From Pseudomonas mandelii (GTDB lineage: Bacteria; Pseudomonadota; Gammaproteobacteria; Pseudomonadales; Pseudomonadaceae): 37,578 nt of DNA. Under the pieces are notes generated by a model. It did not search any database. It saw nothing but the letters and a program-made list of their open reading frames with translations, and was not told the DNA's origin. This document shows positions 1 to 8,938 of this stretch, one piece after another (the stretch's first letter is position 1; each line of letters starts with the position of its first letter). The stretch lies in assembly GCF_006438925.1 (NCBI RefSeq), contig NZ_RCZA01000003.1, forward strand, positions 662 to 38,239. Direction: 5' to 3'. Both the position numbers and the translations under genes were made by a program.

Positions 1-3000
1 ATCGCGTTTGGCGTCGATCTGGCTGGCGATAGCGGTGATATCCCGTCCGGCGTTGACCTTCAGGTCCTGCCCGACATCAATGTCTGAGCCATATTGGGTG
101 ATGGTCTGATTGCGGTGCAGACCGCGCTCGCCGCTGACGATCTGTTCGGCTGAAGTGAGGTTGACGTCACGACCGGCAGTGATCGTGGTATCGGCACCGC
201 TTTTCAGCACGCCGCCAACGTTGTTGATATCGCGTCCGGCGTTGAGGGTGAGCGAGTTTCCGGCTTCGATGCGGGCGGCGTTGTCGACGAAGTCAGTGCG
301 TTCGTTGCGATAGCCGCTGCCGCTTTCGTGAGTGGTGACGGTGCGTTCGTTGATCACGTCGCCCCGGGTGGCGGTGAGCGTGACGTCACGACCGGCGATG
401 ATGCCGCCGGCTTTGTTGACTATGTTGTTGCCGGCCTGCAGGTCGAGGCGATTGCCGGCTTCCACCAGGCCGCTGTTGACCAGGTCGTTGGTGGCGGTGG
501 CCGACAGGTTGTTGGAGGCGCGCAAGGTGCCGGCGTTGTTCAGGTCTTTGCCGGCGATCAGGGTTACGTCGCTGCCCTGGATCAGGGCGCCGTTGGCAGC
601 CAGGCGGTTGTTGGCGTTGGCCAGGTACAGCACTGGCACCAGCACTTGCTCGCCGTTCACTTCGGCGTTTTCCATCCAGACAATGTCGTGGGTCAGGGCC
701 GCGACTTGCTCTGAGGTCAGGCTGACGCCCAGCGACAGGTTGAGCTCTGTTTTGCTGGCGATGGCGTTGTTCATCAGGTATCTGAACAAGCCTTCGTCGC
801 TGGTCTGGCCATCGATGAAGCGCTGGCCGGTGCGAGCCACTACCGCTTGCTGAATCAGGCGTTGTTCATAAAGGCCATCGCCCAGGCGCTTGGCACTTTG
901 GTCGGGGTCGTAACCCAGGTTCGACAACAGGTAATCCGAGCTCATGAATTGCTTGAGGTTGGTGAGGACCGGGTTGGTTTCGATCAGGTATTTCTGGGGT
1001 TTGGACTGGCCGCTGCTGGCCGGCACCCCTTGGACACGATTGACGGTAAAGGCTGTGGAACGACCAGGCAGTGTCGAGCCGGTTAAATTGGCCGTCGGTG
1101 TGCTGACGTCGATCGCGCTGGCACCGACGCCCACGTTCGACGCCTGATGATCCGCCGGGTTCAGGTCAACGCTGCTGGCCGAGGCCTGCGTGTTGCTGCC
1201 CAGTAGAATGTTCCGTGGCTGGACGCTGGGCAGCGATTGTTGACGCTGGGTCGGGGTGACGCTGCCGCCGCCCATGGTCCAGCTTTGCGGAGCGCTGGCC
1301 ACTGGCATGCTGCTGTCTTGGCCGCTCAGGCGGAACAAACCGTTTTGCCCAGTGGGCAGGCTGAAGCCAGGCAAGGTCAGCGGGTTGACTTGCTGTTGGG
1401 CCAGGTTAGGCGGCAGTTGCTGGTTGACGGTGATGCGCGTGGAGAATTGGCTGCCCGAAGCGTTGGTGCCGGTGCGCGGACCACTGCCCACGTAGGTGTA
1501 GCCAGGGCGTACGACGCTGTTGTCGATGTTGTTCTGGGCGTTGATGTTGACCGCACCCGCAGCCTGGATCACGGCGGCGTAACTTTGGTCGCTGGGCGAG
1601 ATTTTTGTGGTCGTGCCGAACTGAGGCAGCTCAGCTTCGGTCATGCCAATAAAGTTGGCCATTCCGGCCTCAAGACCGCCCAAATCGTTGGGGGTATAGC
1701 TGGCGCTTTCGTACCAGTACTGGTCGGTGAAATTACCGGCCGCGGTGTACAACCCGCCTGCGTTGCGGGTTCGTTCGGAGCGAAATACTCGGGTGGTCTC
1801 GGTTTCGCCAGTCTCGATGCCGCTGTTGGTCAGGTTGACCAGCGAAGCCGTCAGATTGCCGCCAGTGGCGATGGTGCTGCTCTGGTTCAGCAGGTCGCCA
1901 CCAGTCAGGCTCAGGTTTCCACCGGCCGTGATGCTGGAGGCCGCGCTGGCAGCAGTGACCTCGAATTTATCGCGCTGCACGATCTCCCAGACATGGTTTT
2001 GCTTGCCGCCGCAGTCACCGGCATTGACCCCTTCGATACAGGTAATTTCGCCAATCCGGGCGGTGTAGATGCCCTGATTATTGGTGGTCAGTACCGCGCG
2101 GATGTTCTGAATTGTGCTCGCCGCCAGGCTCATGCTGCCGTCGCTTTGAATCGACGCCGAACTGTTGACGATGCTGTCGGCCTGGGCGCCTTGCCCATTA
2201 CGGTCAATCGTGAGATTGCCCAGGCTGTAGATGTTGGCGTAGCTGTTGTTCAGCGCGTTGACCCGCAGGCTCATGTCACCGCCGCTGAAGATCAGCCCGC
2301 GATCATTGACCAGCGAGCCGGTGGTCACGGTCAGCGCTTGACCGCTGCCCAGCGTGCCCTGGTTGTAGATCCCCCCCGCGTTGACGGTCAGGTTAGTCGC
2401 CGAGGTCAGGCGACCGACATTGCTCAATTGCCCCCCCACCGACACCGAGGTGTCACCGCCGCCAGCGATTGTCGAAGCGGCGTTGAGGTTCACTTGCGCG
2501 GCACTCAGTCCGAGCGTCCCGAGGCTGCTGAGCCGGCCATTGCCCCAGTAGGTACCACCGAGGTTGAGGCTTAGCGTGCCGTCACTGGCGATCAGTCCGT
2601 CGTTGTACCAATTGCCGCCGGTGCCGACGAGGCTGGTGGAAGCGAGCAGTTGGCCGCTGGCGGTTTGGCTGAAGTTATTGACGTTGACGTTCAGGCGTCC
2701 GGCCTGGATGACGTTGCTGTTGGTCCAGCTATCGGCGTTGAGGGTCAGGCCGCCGCGGGTGACGATCGAACCACCGGCGCCCGTGACGTTGGCGGTGGAA
2801 ATATCGAAGGTGCCGTTTCCCACGTGCAGCAAACTGCCGCCGCCGTTGAGGAAGCCGCCCACCGCCAGGGTCAGGTCGCTGTTGGCGCTTTCCAGGGTGC
2901 CGTTGCGGTTGTCGAACAGGCCACCGATCTGGAAGCTGGTTTTGCCACTGGTGCCAAGTGCACGCAGTTGACCGGTCTGGTTATCGAGGCTGGCCGCCTT

Positions 3001-6000
3001 GATCGATAAGGTGCTGTCGCTCTCGATGATGCCCAGACGGTTGTTCAACGCGCCGCTGAGGCTGAGGTCGATCTGTTGACCGGCGATCTGGCCATCGTTG
3101 TCGCCGCTGTTGTCAAAATTGTTGCCGGTGACGTTGACCTTGCCTTTGGCGTAGAGACCGCCGTTGCGGTTGTCGAAGTTGCCGGTGGCGATGATCGCGT
3201 CGCCGCTTTGCGCAGCGATACGCCCGCCGTAGTTGTCGATGCCGGCCAGAGCGGTCAGGTTCAGGCGCTGGGCCTGGGTGACGCCGCTGCGGCGGTTGTT
3301 GTTCAGGTCATAGCCGTTTTTCAGCACGCCGGTCAGGTTGGCCGTGAATGCTGCTTGCAGACCGGCGAGCACGCCGCCGCGGTTATCGAGGTTGCCGGCC
3401 TTGATGGACAGGTCACCGTCCTTGGCGACGATCCGACCGCTCTGGTTGTCGATATCGCCGCTGATGGTGAGGTTCAAAGCCCCTTGGCTTTGCAGGGTGC
3501 CCTTGGCGTTGGCGAGGCTGGCGGCCTGGATTTGCAGGTCGCCATTCTGGCTGTAGATCTGGCCGTCGGCGCTGTTCTGCAGCGTACCGCCCGTGGTGAT
3601 GGTCAGTAGATCATTGGCCGCGATGGTGCCGAGATTGCGGTTGTCCAGGCCACCGGTAAGCAGGGTCATCAAGCCTTGGCTGGCGAGTTGGCCGCCCTGG
3701 TTATTGATTTGCGTGGTGCGCTGTACCAGTAGCGGGCCGGCGCTGGCCAATTTGCCGTTGGTGTTGGTCAAGGCGCCGAGCAGGTCGAGGGTGACGGCAG
3801 CGTTGCCGATCAGGTTGCCGCCGGTGTTATCCAGTGTCGTGCCAGTGAAACTGAGGTCCTGTTTTGCGTTGACCGAGCCGCCGGCATTACCCAGGGTCAT
3901 GGCCTGCATGGCCAGGGTCGCGCCGCTGTCGATCAAGCCGCCCTGAGCGTTGTTGAGCAGACCGCTGAGGGTCAGGGTCTGGGCGCCACCACTGGAGAGG
4001 ATGCCGCCATTGCTGTTGTCCAGGCTTGCCGCATTGACGCTCAGGGTTTTCTGGCTGACCAGCGCACCTTCGCCGCTGTTGAGAATCGCACCGCTGACGC
4101 TGACGACTACATCGGCGTCGTGACTCGACAGCGTGCCTTTGTTGCGATTGTCCAGGCTGTTGCTGGTGAGGTTCAGGCCCTGCCAGCCAGAGATCAGGCC
4201 GCCCTGGTTGAGTACCGTGTCGGCGTTGACCGTCAGCAGGTTGCTGCTGATCAGTTTGCCGCCGCTGTTATCCAGGGCGCGGGATGTCAGGTTGAGGCTC
4301 TGGCTGCTGGAGATTTCGCCGTTGCGGTTGTTCAGGTCGCGCAGGTGCTGGAGGCTCAGCAAGCCTGCGGTGGTGATCAGACCGCCGCTGTTGTTCAGGT
4401 CGCCGGTAACCGAGCCGAAGTCGATGGCAATCGCGCTGCCCAGCAAAGAACCGTTCTGGTTATTCAGGCCACTGCTGTTGATAGTCAGGTCGTCGGTGGC
4501 GTGGATCAGCCCCTGGTTCTGGTTATTCAGCAGCCCGTCGAGATTCAGATTGAGGTTGGCACGGCTGGTCAGCGTGCCACCGCTGTTGTCCAGGCTGGCG
4601 GCTTTGACGTCGAGTGCCGCGGCGGCGATCAGGCCTTTGAGGTTGGTCAGCGCCTGATCGATGCGCAGGGTCAGATTCTGATTGCTCAGCAGTTTGCCAT
4701 TGCTGTTGTCCAGGCTGCGAGCGGCGAGCGTGAACGCCTCAGCGCTGGAGATTTCGCCGCCATCGTTGTTGATGTCGGTGAGGTTCTTGAGCATCAGCAA
4801 TGGCGCGCTGATCAGGCCATTCTGGTTGTTCAACTGACCCTTGTTCAGATCCAGCACCAGGGACGTGTTGCTGAACAGTTGCCCGCCTTGCTGATCAAGG
4901 CCGGTGGCGCTGGCAGTCAGCGCACCGACACTGGCGATGCGACCGCCATCCTGGTTAGTCAGTTGGGTGGCCGTCAGGTCCAGGCTGGCCCCGCTCTTCA
5001 ATCGACCGGTGTGGCTGTTATCCAGTGCGCCGGTGTTGACGATCACCGCGCCCTTGCCGCTGATGCTGCCGTTGTTGCGGTTATCCAGGCTCGCGCTTTT
5101 GAGTGAGATGCCGGCGTCAGTAACGATTTCGCCGCCCTGATTGAGTACCGCGCCGCTGGTGGTCAACGTCAGCGGCCCCGCAGCGGAAATGCTGCCCAGG
5201 GTGTTGGTCAGGCTGGCGGCCGTGACCCCGAGCGTCCCTTCAGCGCTGAGCAGGCCCTGGCTATTGTTCAGGTCACCCGTGAGATCGAGCGACAGGTTTT
5301 TCTGACTCAACACAGAGCCGTCACTGTTGTCGAGATCGCGGCCGGTCAGAGTCAGATCGGCCTTGCCCGAGAGCAGGCCCTTGGCGCGGTTGATCACCTG
5401 ATTAACCGTCAGCGCCAGTGCGCCTTCGGCGAATACCTGGCCGCCATCACTGTTGTCCAGACGGTTGCCCACCAGGGTCACATCTGACTTGCTCGACAAT
5501 TCGCCACCGCGGTTGTCGACCGATTCCACGTTCAGCTGCAGGGCGTTGGTCGCACCGACCAAGCCGCCAAACCGGTTATCGAGGTTGATGCCCGTCAGAG
5601 TGAGCCCACCGGTTGCGATCAACTGACCGCCCTGGTTGCTCAGGGTCGCGACGCTGGCCGTGACATCGGTTTTACCGGCGATCTGGCCACGGGTGTTGTC
5701 CAGGCTATCGGCGCTGATGTGCACGTCACCGTCAGCGATGAACGTGCCGTCTTGATTGACGAGTTGACTGTCTACCGTCATCCCGAGGGTGCCGCGACTG
5801 CTGATCAAGCCGCCAGTGTTGTCCAGACGGGCGCTATGCACCTCCAGGGTCTGCGCGGCAATCAGGCCCTTGATGCTGGCGAGCAGTTGATCGATGTGCA
5901 GCGTCAAACCTTGAGTGCTGATCAATTTGCCGTTGCTGTTATCCAGGTTCTGCGCGGCCAGTGTGAAGGCCTGAGCGCTGGAGATTTCACCGTTCTGGTT

Positions 6001-8913
6001 GTTGACGTCCTTGAGGTTTTTCAACATCAGCAACGGCGCGTTGATCAGCCCGTTCTGGTTGTTCAGTTGGCCCTGATTCAAGTCCAGGCTCAGGGCGGTT
6101 TTGCTGAACAGCTGACCGCCCTGCTGATCGAAACCGGTGACACTGGCGGTCAGGGCCTTGTCGCTGGCGATTCGGCTGGCAACACCGTTGCTGACTTGGG
6201 TCGCGGTCAGGTCGAGGGTATCGCCGCTGATCAATTGGCCGCCCTGAGTGTTGTCGAACGTACCGGTGGTGACACTGGTCGCGTTCTTGCCACTGATCAG
6301 GCCATTCTGGCGGTTGATCAGGCTTGCGCTTTTGAGGGTCAGGCCGCTGTCGGTGGTGATTGAACCGCCCTGATTGTTCAGCGCTCCCTTTGTCGTCAGC
6401 GCCAGCGCTCCGGCGCTCGACACGCTGCCGCGGGTGCTGTCGAGACTGGCCGCGTTGACCGTCAGCATCCCTTCACTGCTGATCAGGCCTTCGATGTTGC
6501 TCAAGGCTTGGTCGAGGCGGATATCCAACCCAAGCTGAGTGACAAGACTGCCACCGCTGTTGTCCAGGCTCTGGCCCGTCACCGTGGTGGCGCCCTTGCC
6601 GAACAACAGTCCCTGGGTTCGGTTGATGATTTGCGCGACTTTCAGGCCCAGTTCGGTGCCGGCCAGGATCTTGCCGTTGTCACTGTTGTTCAGGCTTTGG
6701 CCTTCGATGGCCACATCAACGGCGCTGGAGATTTCGCCGCCGCGATTGTCCACCTCATCGACGTTGAGTTTCAGCGCTTTTGTCGCGCCTACCAGACCGC
6801 CGTTGCGGTTATCGAGCCCTTTGCCATTGAGGGTCAACATCCCTTGGGCGACCAGTTCGCCGCCCTGGTTGGTGAACTGCGCAACCTTGGCCGTCAGATC
6901 GGTTTTGCTGGAGATACGACCGCTGCTGTTGTCGACGCTGGCGGCCTCCAGTTGCACCGGACCCGCCGCGCTGAGCAAGCCGCCGCGGTTATCCAGATGA
7001 GTGCCGTCGAAGTTGATGGCCGCCTGGCTGTTGAGCAGACCTTGCTGCCGGTTATCGAGTTGTCCGACGGTCAGTTGCAGGTCTTTGCCAGCGCGTACTT
7101 TGCCGGTGCGGTTGTCCAGCGAATCGCTGCGCAGGGTCAGTCGATCCTTGCCGATCAGGTTGCCATTGCGGTTGTCGAGGCTACCGACCTGAAGGTCGAC
7201 CACGCCTTTGGCGTTCAGGTCGCCATTCTGGTTGTCGAACAGGCCATTGATACGTGCGCTGAGACTGCCATCGCTGACCAGGCTGCCGTCATGGCTGTTA
7301 TCCAGGCTGGCGGCGCTGATGCTCACGCTCTGGCCGGAACCCAGCACACCGTTCTGGTTATTCAGAGCACCGATCAAACCGATGTTCAGTGCAACGTCGC
7401 CCGTTACCTGACCATCACTGTTGTCCAGCGTCGTGGCGGTGACGGTGGTGTTGCCTGCGCTGGAGACTTCGCCATCGTGGTTGTTCAGGTGGCCAAGATT
7501 CGCCGTGAGGTTGCCGTTGCTGGTGATTACCCCTTTAGTGTTGAGCACCTGCGTGGCTTTCAGCTCCAATGCACCGCTGCCGAGCACCCGGCCAGTGTTC
7601 CGGTTGTCCAGGGTAGTGGCAGTGATGCTGGTTTTTTGCTGCCCGCTTAAGGTGCCGCCCTGGTTATTCAACGTCTGTGCGGTATTGACCGTCAGGTTGC
7701 GGCTGGCCACCACGCTCTTGCCGGTGTTGTTGAAGTTCTGCGCACTCAGGCTCACATCGCCGTTGGCGTTGCGGCTGGTGTCGGCGTTGACCCCGGCTTC
7801 AATGATGCCGTTGTTGGTCAGTACACCGCCGGCGCTAAGGGTGATGCTGTCCCGGGCCGCGAGGGTTTGCTGGTTGGTCAGGTTGCCCTGGGTTTGTACG
7901 TTGACGGCGGTGCCGGCGTAGACCGGGCCGCTAGCATCAAGGCTGGTCGCTTTGACATTCACCGCGCCCGCCGCAGAAGTCTGCGCAAGGCTCAGATGAC
8001 CGTTGGCATCGAGCTGGATATCTCCACCACTAGCCGCCAGGTTGCCGTCGAGCTTCACCCCGACGCCGGCTTCGGTGCCCACCAGTTTGATCGCCCCGGC
8101 GTACATCCCGCCCAGCGCCGACGAGTCGATAGCCAATTGCGGTTTGGCACTGCCGTCATCGGCGCGCGCGGTAGCGTTGAGCGTCTGTGCGTTGACGTCG
8201 TTGCGACCGGCCACAATCGTCAGGTTCTTCGCCTGAATCTCGGCGTTGATCTTCGCGCTGCGGGTGATGATTTCGAAGCTGTCGACGTTGTTGGCATTCA
8301 ATCCGGCGCCGTCGATGGAGACGCTGCCCTGATCCACCTGAAAGCGATCCAGTCGACCGTTGTCCAGCACCGGCTTGCCGGTGGTCAGCGTCACGCGCGG
8401 CGTATTGATGAAGCCGCAACCGTTGCAGCTGATGCCATAAGGGTTGGCAACGATGACGCGGGCTGACTGCCCCGCCACTTCGGTGTAACCGCGCAACTGG
8501 CTCGGGCTGCCGCCGATCACTTCGTTGAGGATGGTCTGCGCGGCGACCCGGTTGGTGAGATTGGGGTTGCCGACGATGATGCCGCCCAATTGTGTCGCAC
8601 CGGTCTGCGCAGCGACGTTGTTGAGGATCACGCCCTGGGTGCCGACGTTGTAATCGTGGAACTGGTTATGCGACAACCCGGTGCCATTCGGCGTGGCGAT
8701 ATTGACGATCGGCACCCCGTTGCCCGCCTGACCGAGACTGGTGCCCGGCGTGGCTACCACAATCCCGTCAGCCTGGGCCCACATTGGCTGCCAGAACATG
8801 ACGTTGGCCAACAGGAACGCCAGTCCGCGCTTGGGCATGCCCCAGAAGTGTTCTCGGACTTTCAGGTCCGCAGAAGGCTGGCGCGCGAGGAAGGCGTGAT
8901 GGCGAACGTCCAT
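1..8913 (-). CDS. TpsA exoprotein, filamentous haemagglutinin/CdiA-like (partial, C-terminus beyond window)
   Basis: This is the secreted partner of a two-partner (type Vb) system. The reading frame is open for 2,971 codons and runs off the window. The ATG at 8913 lies 25 bp after the TpsB stop; its ribosome site is weak. Residues 1-48 form an extended signal region with likely cleavage after WAQA. Residues about 50-180 are the TPS/haemagglutination domain, with NPNL (116-119), NPYGI (157-161) and a CxxC (163/166). Residues about 200-2280 are beta-helix repeats of the LDNxxGxLxSxxxLxL type. A segment with a Cys pair follows near residues 2292-2301, then a Ser/Pro/Gln-rich stretch (about 2450-2640). 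A non-repeat domain beginning YLIETNP (about 2642-2770) resembles the segment between FHA-1 and FHA-2 in CdiA proteins. FHA-2-like repeats then continue to the edge. Adhesin or contact-dependent toxin cannot be decided without the C-terminus. Confidence 0.93.
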   Translation of the reverse strand, partial: MDVRHHAFLARQPSADLKVREHFWGMPKRGLAFLLANVMFWQPMWAQADGIVVATPGTSLGQAGNGVPIVNIATPNGTGLSHNQFHDYNVGTQGVILNNVAAQTGATQLGGIIVGNPNLTNRVAAQTILNEVIGGSPSQLRGYTEVAGQSARVIVANPYGISCNGCGFINTPRVTLTTGKPVLDNGRLDRFQVDQGSVSIDGAGLNANNVDSFEIITRSAKINAEIQAKNLTIVAGRNDVNAQTLNATARADDGSAKPQLAIDSSALGGMYAGAIKLVGTEAGVGVKLDGNLAASGGDIQLDANGHLSLAQTSAAGAVNVKATSLDASGPVYAGTAVNVQTQGNLTNQQTLAARDSITLSAGGVLTNNGIIEAGVNADTSRNANGDVSLSAQNFNNTGKSVVASRNLTVNTAQTLNNQGGTLSGQQKTSITATTLDNRNTGRVLGSGALELKATQVLNTKGVITSNGNLTANLGHLNNHDGEVSSAGNTTVTATTLDNSDGQVTGDVALNIGLIGALNNQNGVLGSGQSVSISAASLDNSHDGSLVSDGSLSARINGLFDNQNGDLNAKGVVDLQVGSLDNRNGNLIGKDRLTLRSDSLDNRTGKVRAGKDLQLTVGQLDNRQQGLLNSQAAINFDGTHLDNRGGLLSAAGPVQLEAASVDNSSGRISSKTDLTAKVAQFTNQGGELVAQGMLTLNGKGLDNRNGGLVGATKALKLNVDEVDNRGGEISSAVDVAIEGQSLNNSDNGKILAGTELGLKVAQIINRTQGLLFGKGATTVTGQSLDNSGGSLVTQLGLDIRLDQALSNIEGLISSEGMLTVNAASLDSTRGSVSSAGALALTTKGALNNQGGSITTDSGLTLKSASLINRQNGLISGKNATSVTTGTFDNTQGGQLISGDTLDLTATQVSNGVASRIASDKALTASVTGFDQQGGQLFSKTALSLDLNQGQLNNQNGLINAPLLMLKNLKDVNNQNGEISSAQAFTLAAQNLDNSNGKLISTQGLTLHIDQLLASIKGLIAAQTLEVHSARLDNTGGLISSRGTLGMTVDSQLVNQDGTFIADGDVHISADSLDNTRGQIAGKTDVTASVATLSNQGGQLIATGGLTLTGINLDNRFGGLVGATNALQLNVESVDNRGGELSSKSDVTLVGNRLDNSDGGQVFAEGALALTVNQVINRAKGLLSGKADLTLTGRDLDNSDGSVLSQKNLSLDLTGDLNNSQGLLSAEGTLGVTAASLTNTLGSISAAGPLTLTTSGAVLNQGGEIVTDAGISLKSASLDNRNNGSISGKGAVIVNTGALDNSHTGRLKSGASLDLTATQLTNQDGGRIASVGALTASATGLDQQGGQLFSNTSLVLDLNKGQLNNQNGLISAPLLMLKNLTDINNDGGEISSAEAFTLAARSLDNSNGKLLSNQNLTLRIDQALTNLKGLIAAAALDVKAASLDNSGGTLTSRANLNLNLDGLLNNQNQGLIHATDDLTINSSGLNNQNGSLLGSAIAIDFGSVTGDLNNSGGLITTAGLLSLQHLRDLNNRNGEISSSQSLNLTSRALDNSGGKLISSNLLTVNADTVLNQGGLISGWQGLNLTSNSLDNRNKGTLSSHDADVVVSVSGAILNSGEGALVSQKTLSVNAASLDNSNGGILSSGGAQTLTLSGLLNNAQGGLIDSGATLAMQAMTLGNAGGSVNAKQDLSFTGTTLDNTGGNLIGNAAVTLDLLGALTNTNGKLASAGPLLVQRTTQINNQGGQLASQGLMTLLTGGLDNRNLGTIAANDLLTITTGGTLQNSADGQIYSQNGDLQIQAASLANAKGTLQSQGALNLTISGDIDNQSGRIVAKDGDLSIKAGNLDNRGGVLAGLQAAFTANLTGVLKNGYDLNNNRRSGVTQAQRLNLTALAGIDNYGGRIAAQSGDAIIATGNFDNRNGGLYAKGKVNVTGNNFDNSGDNDGQIAGQQIDLSLSGALNNRLGIIESDSTLSIKAASLDNQTGQLRALGTSGKTSFQIGGLFDNRNGTLESANSDLTLAVGGFLNGGGSLLHVGNGTFDISTANVTGAGGSIVTRGGLTLNADSWTNSNVIQAGRLNVNVNNFSQTASGQLLASTSLVGTGGNWYNDGLIASDGTLSLNLGGTYWGNGRLSSLGTLGLSAAQVNLNAASTIAGGGDTSVSVGGQLSNVGRLTSATNLTVNAGGIYNQGTLGSGQALTVTTGSLVNDRGLIFSGGDMSLRVNALNNSYANIYSLGNLTIDRNGQGAQADSIVNSSASIQSDGSMSLAASTIQNIRAVLTTNNQGIYTARIGEITCIEGVNAGDCGGKQNHVWEIVQRDKFEVTAASAASSITAGGNLSLTGGDLLNQSSTIATGGNLTASLVNLTNSGIETGETETTRVFRSERTRNAGGLYTAAGNFTDQYWYESASYTPNDLGGLEAGMANFIGMTEAELPQFGTTTKISPSDQSYAAVIQAAGAVNINAQNNIDNSVVRPGYTYVGSGPRTGTNASGSQFSTRITVNQQLPPNLAQQQVNPLTLPGFSLPTGQNGLFRLSGQDSSMPVASAPQSWTMGGGSVTPTQRQQSLPSVQPRNILLGSNTQASASSVDLNPADHQASNVGVGASAIDVSTPTANLTGSTLPGRSTAFTVNRVQGVPASSGQSKPQKYLIETNPVLTNLKQFMSSDYLLSNLGYDPDQSAKRLGDGLYEQRLIQQAVVARTGQRFIDGQTSDEGLFRYLMNNAIASKTELNLSLGVSLTSEQVAALTHDIVWMENAEVNGEQVLVPVLYLANANNRLAANGALIQGSDVTLIAGKDLNNAGTLRASNNLSATATNDLVNSGLVEAGNRLDLQAGNNIVNKAGGIIAGRDVTLTATRGDVINERTVTTHESGSGYRNERTDFVDNAARIEAGNSLTLNAGRDINNVGGVLKSGADTTITAGRDVNLTSAEQIVSGERGLHRNQTITQYGSDIDVGQDLKVNAGRDITAIASQIDAKRD
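4480..6945 (-). repeat. Internal 411-codon tandem duplication in tpsA
   Basis: Two adjacent copies of about 1,233 bp lie within the beta-helix region: about 6945-5713 (residues about 657-1067) and about 5712-4480 (residues about 1068-1478). Equivalent blocks are offset by exactly 1,233 bp. Examples are the segments carrying GLVGATxAL, QLNNQNGLI, APLLMLKNL and GEISSA. The copies have diverged at the DNA level but keep frame. A shorter third relative of the NNxNGEISS block lies near 4300-4370. Boundaries are approximate because each copy is itself built from about 20-residue repeats. Confidence 0.75.
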
Positions 8914-8938
8914 GATTTGTATCTCGCTAGAGCAGAAT

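Noticed and set aside
328..8466. Many long plus-strand frames (for example 1237-2574, 4120-5106, 6508-7650)
   Set aside because: They lie opposite the tpsA repeats, show Val/Gln/Ala-rich periodic sequence mirroring the antisense repeat, lack ribosome sites and resemble no known protein.
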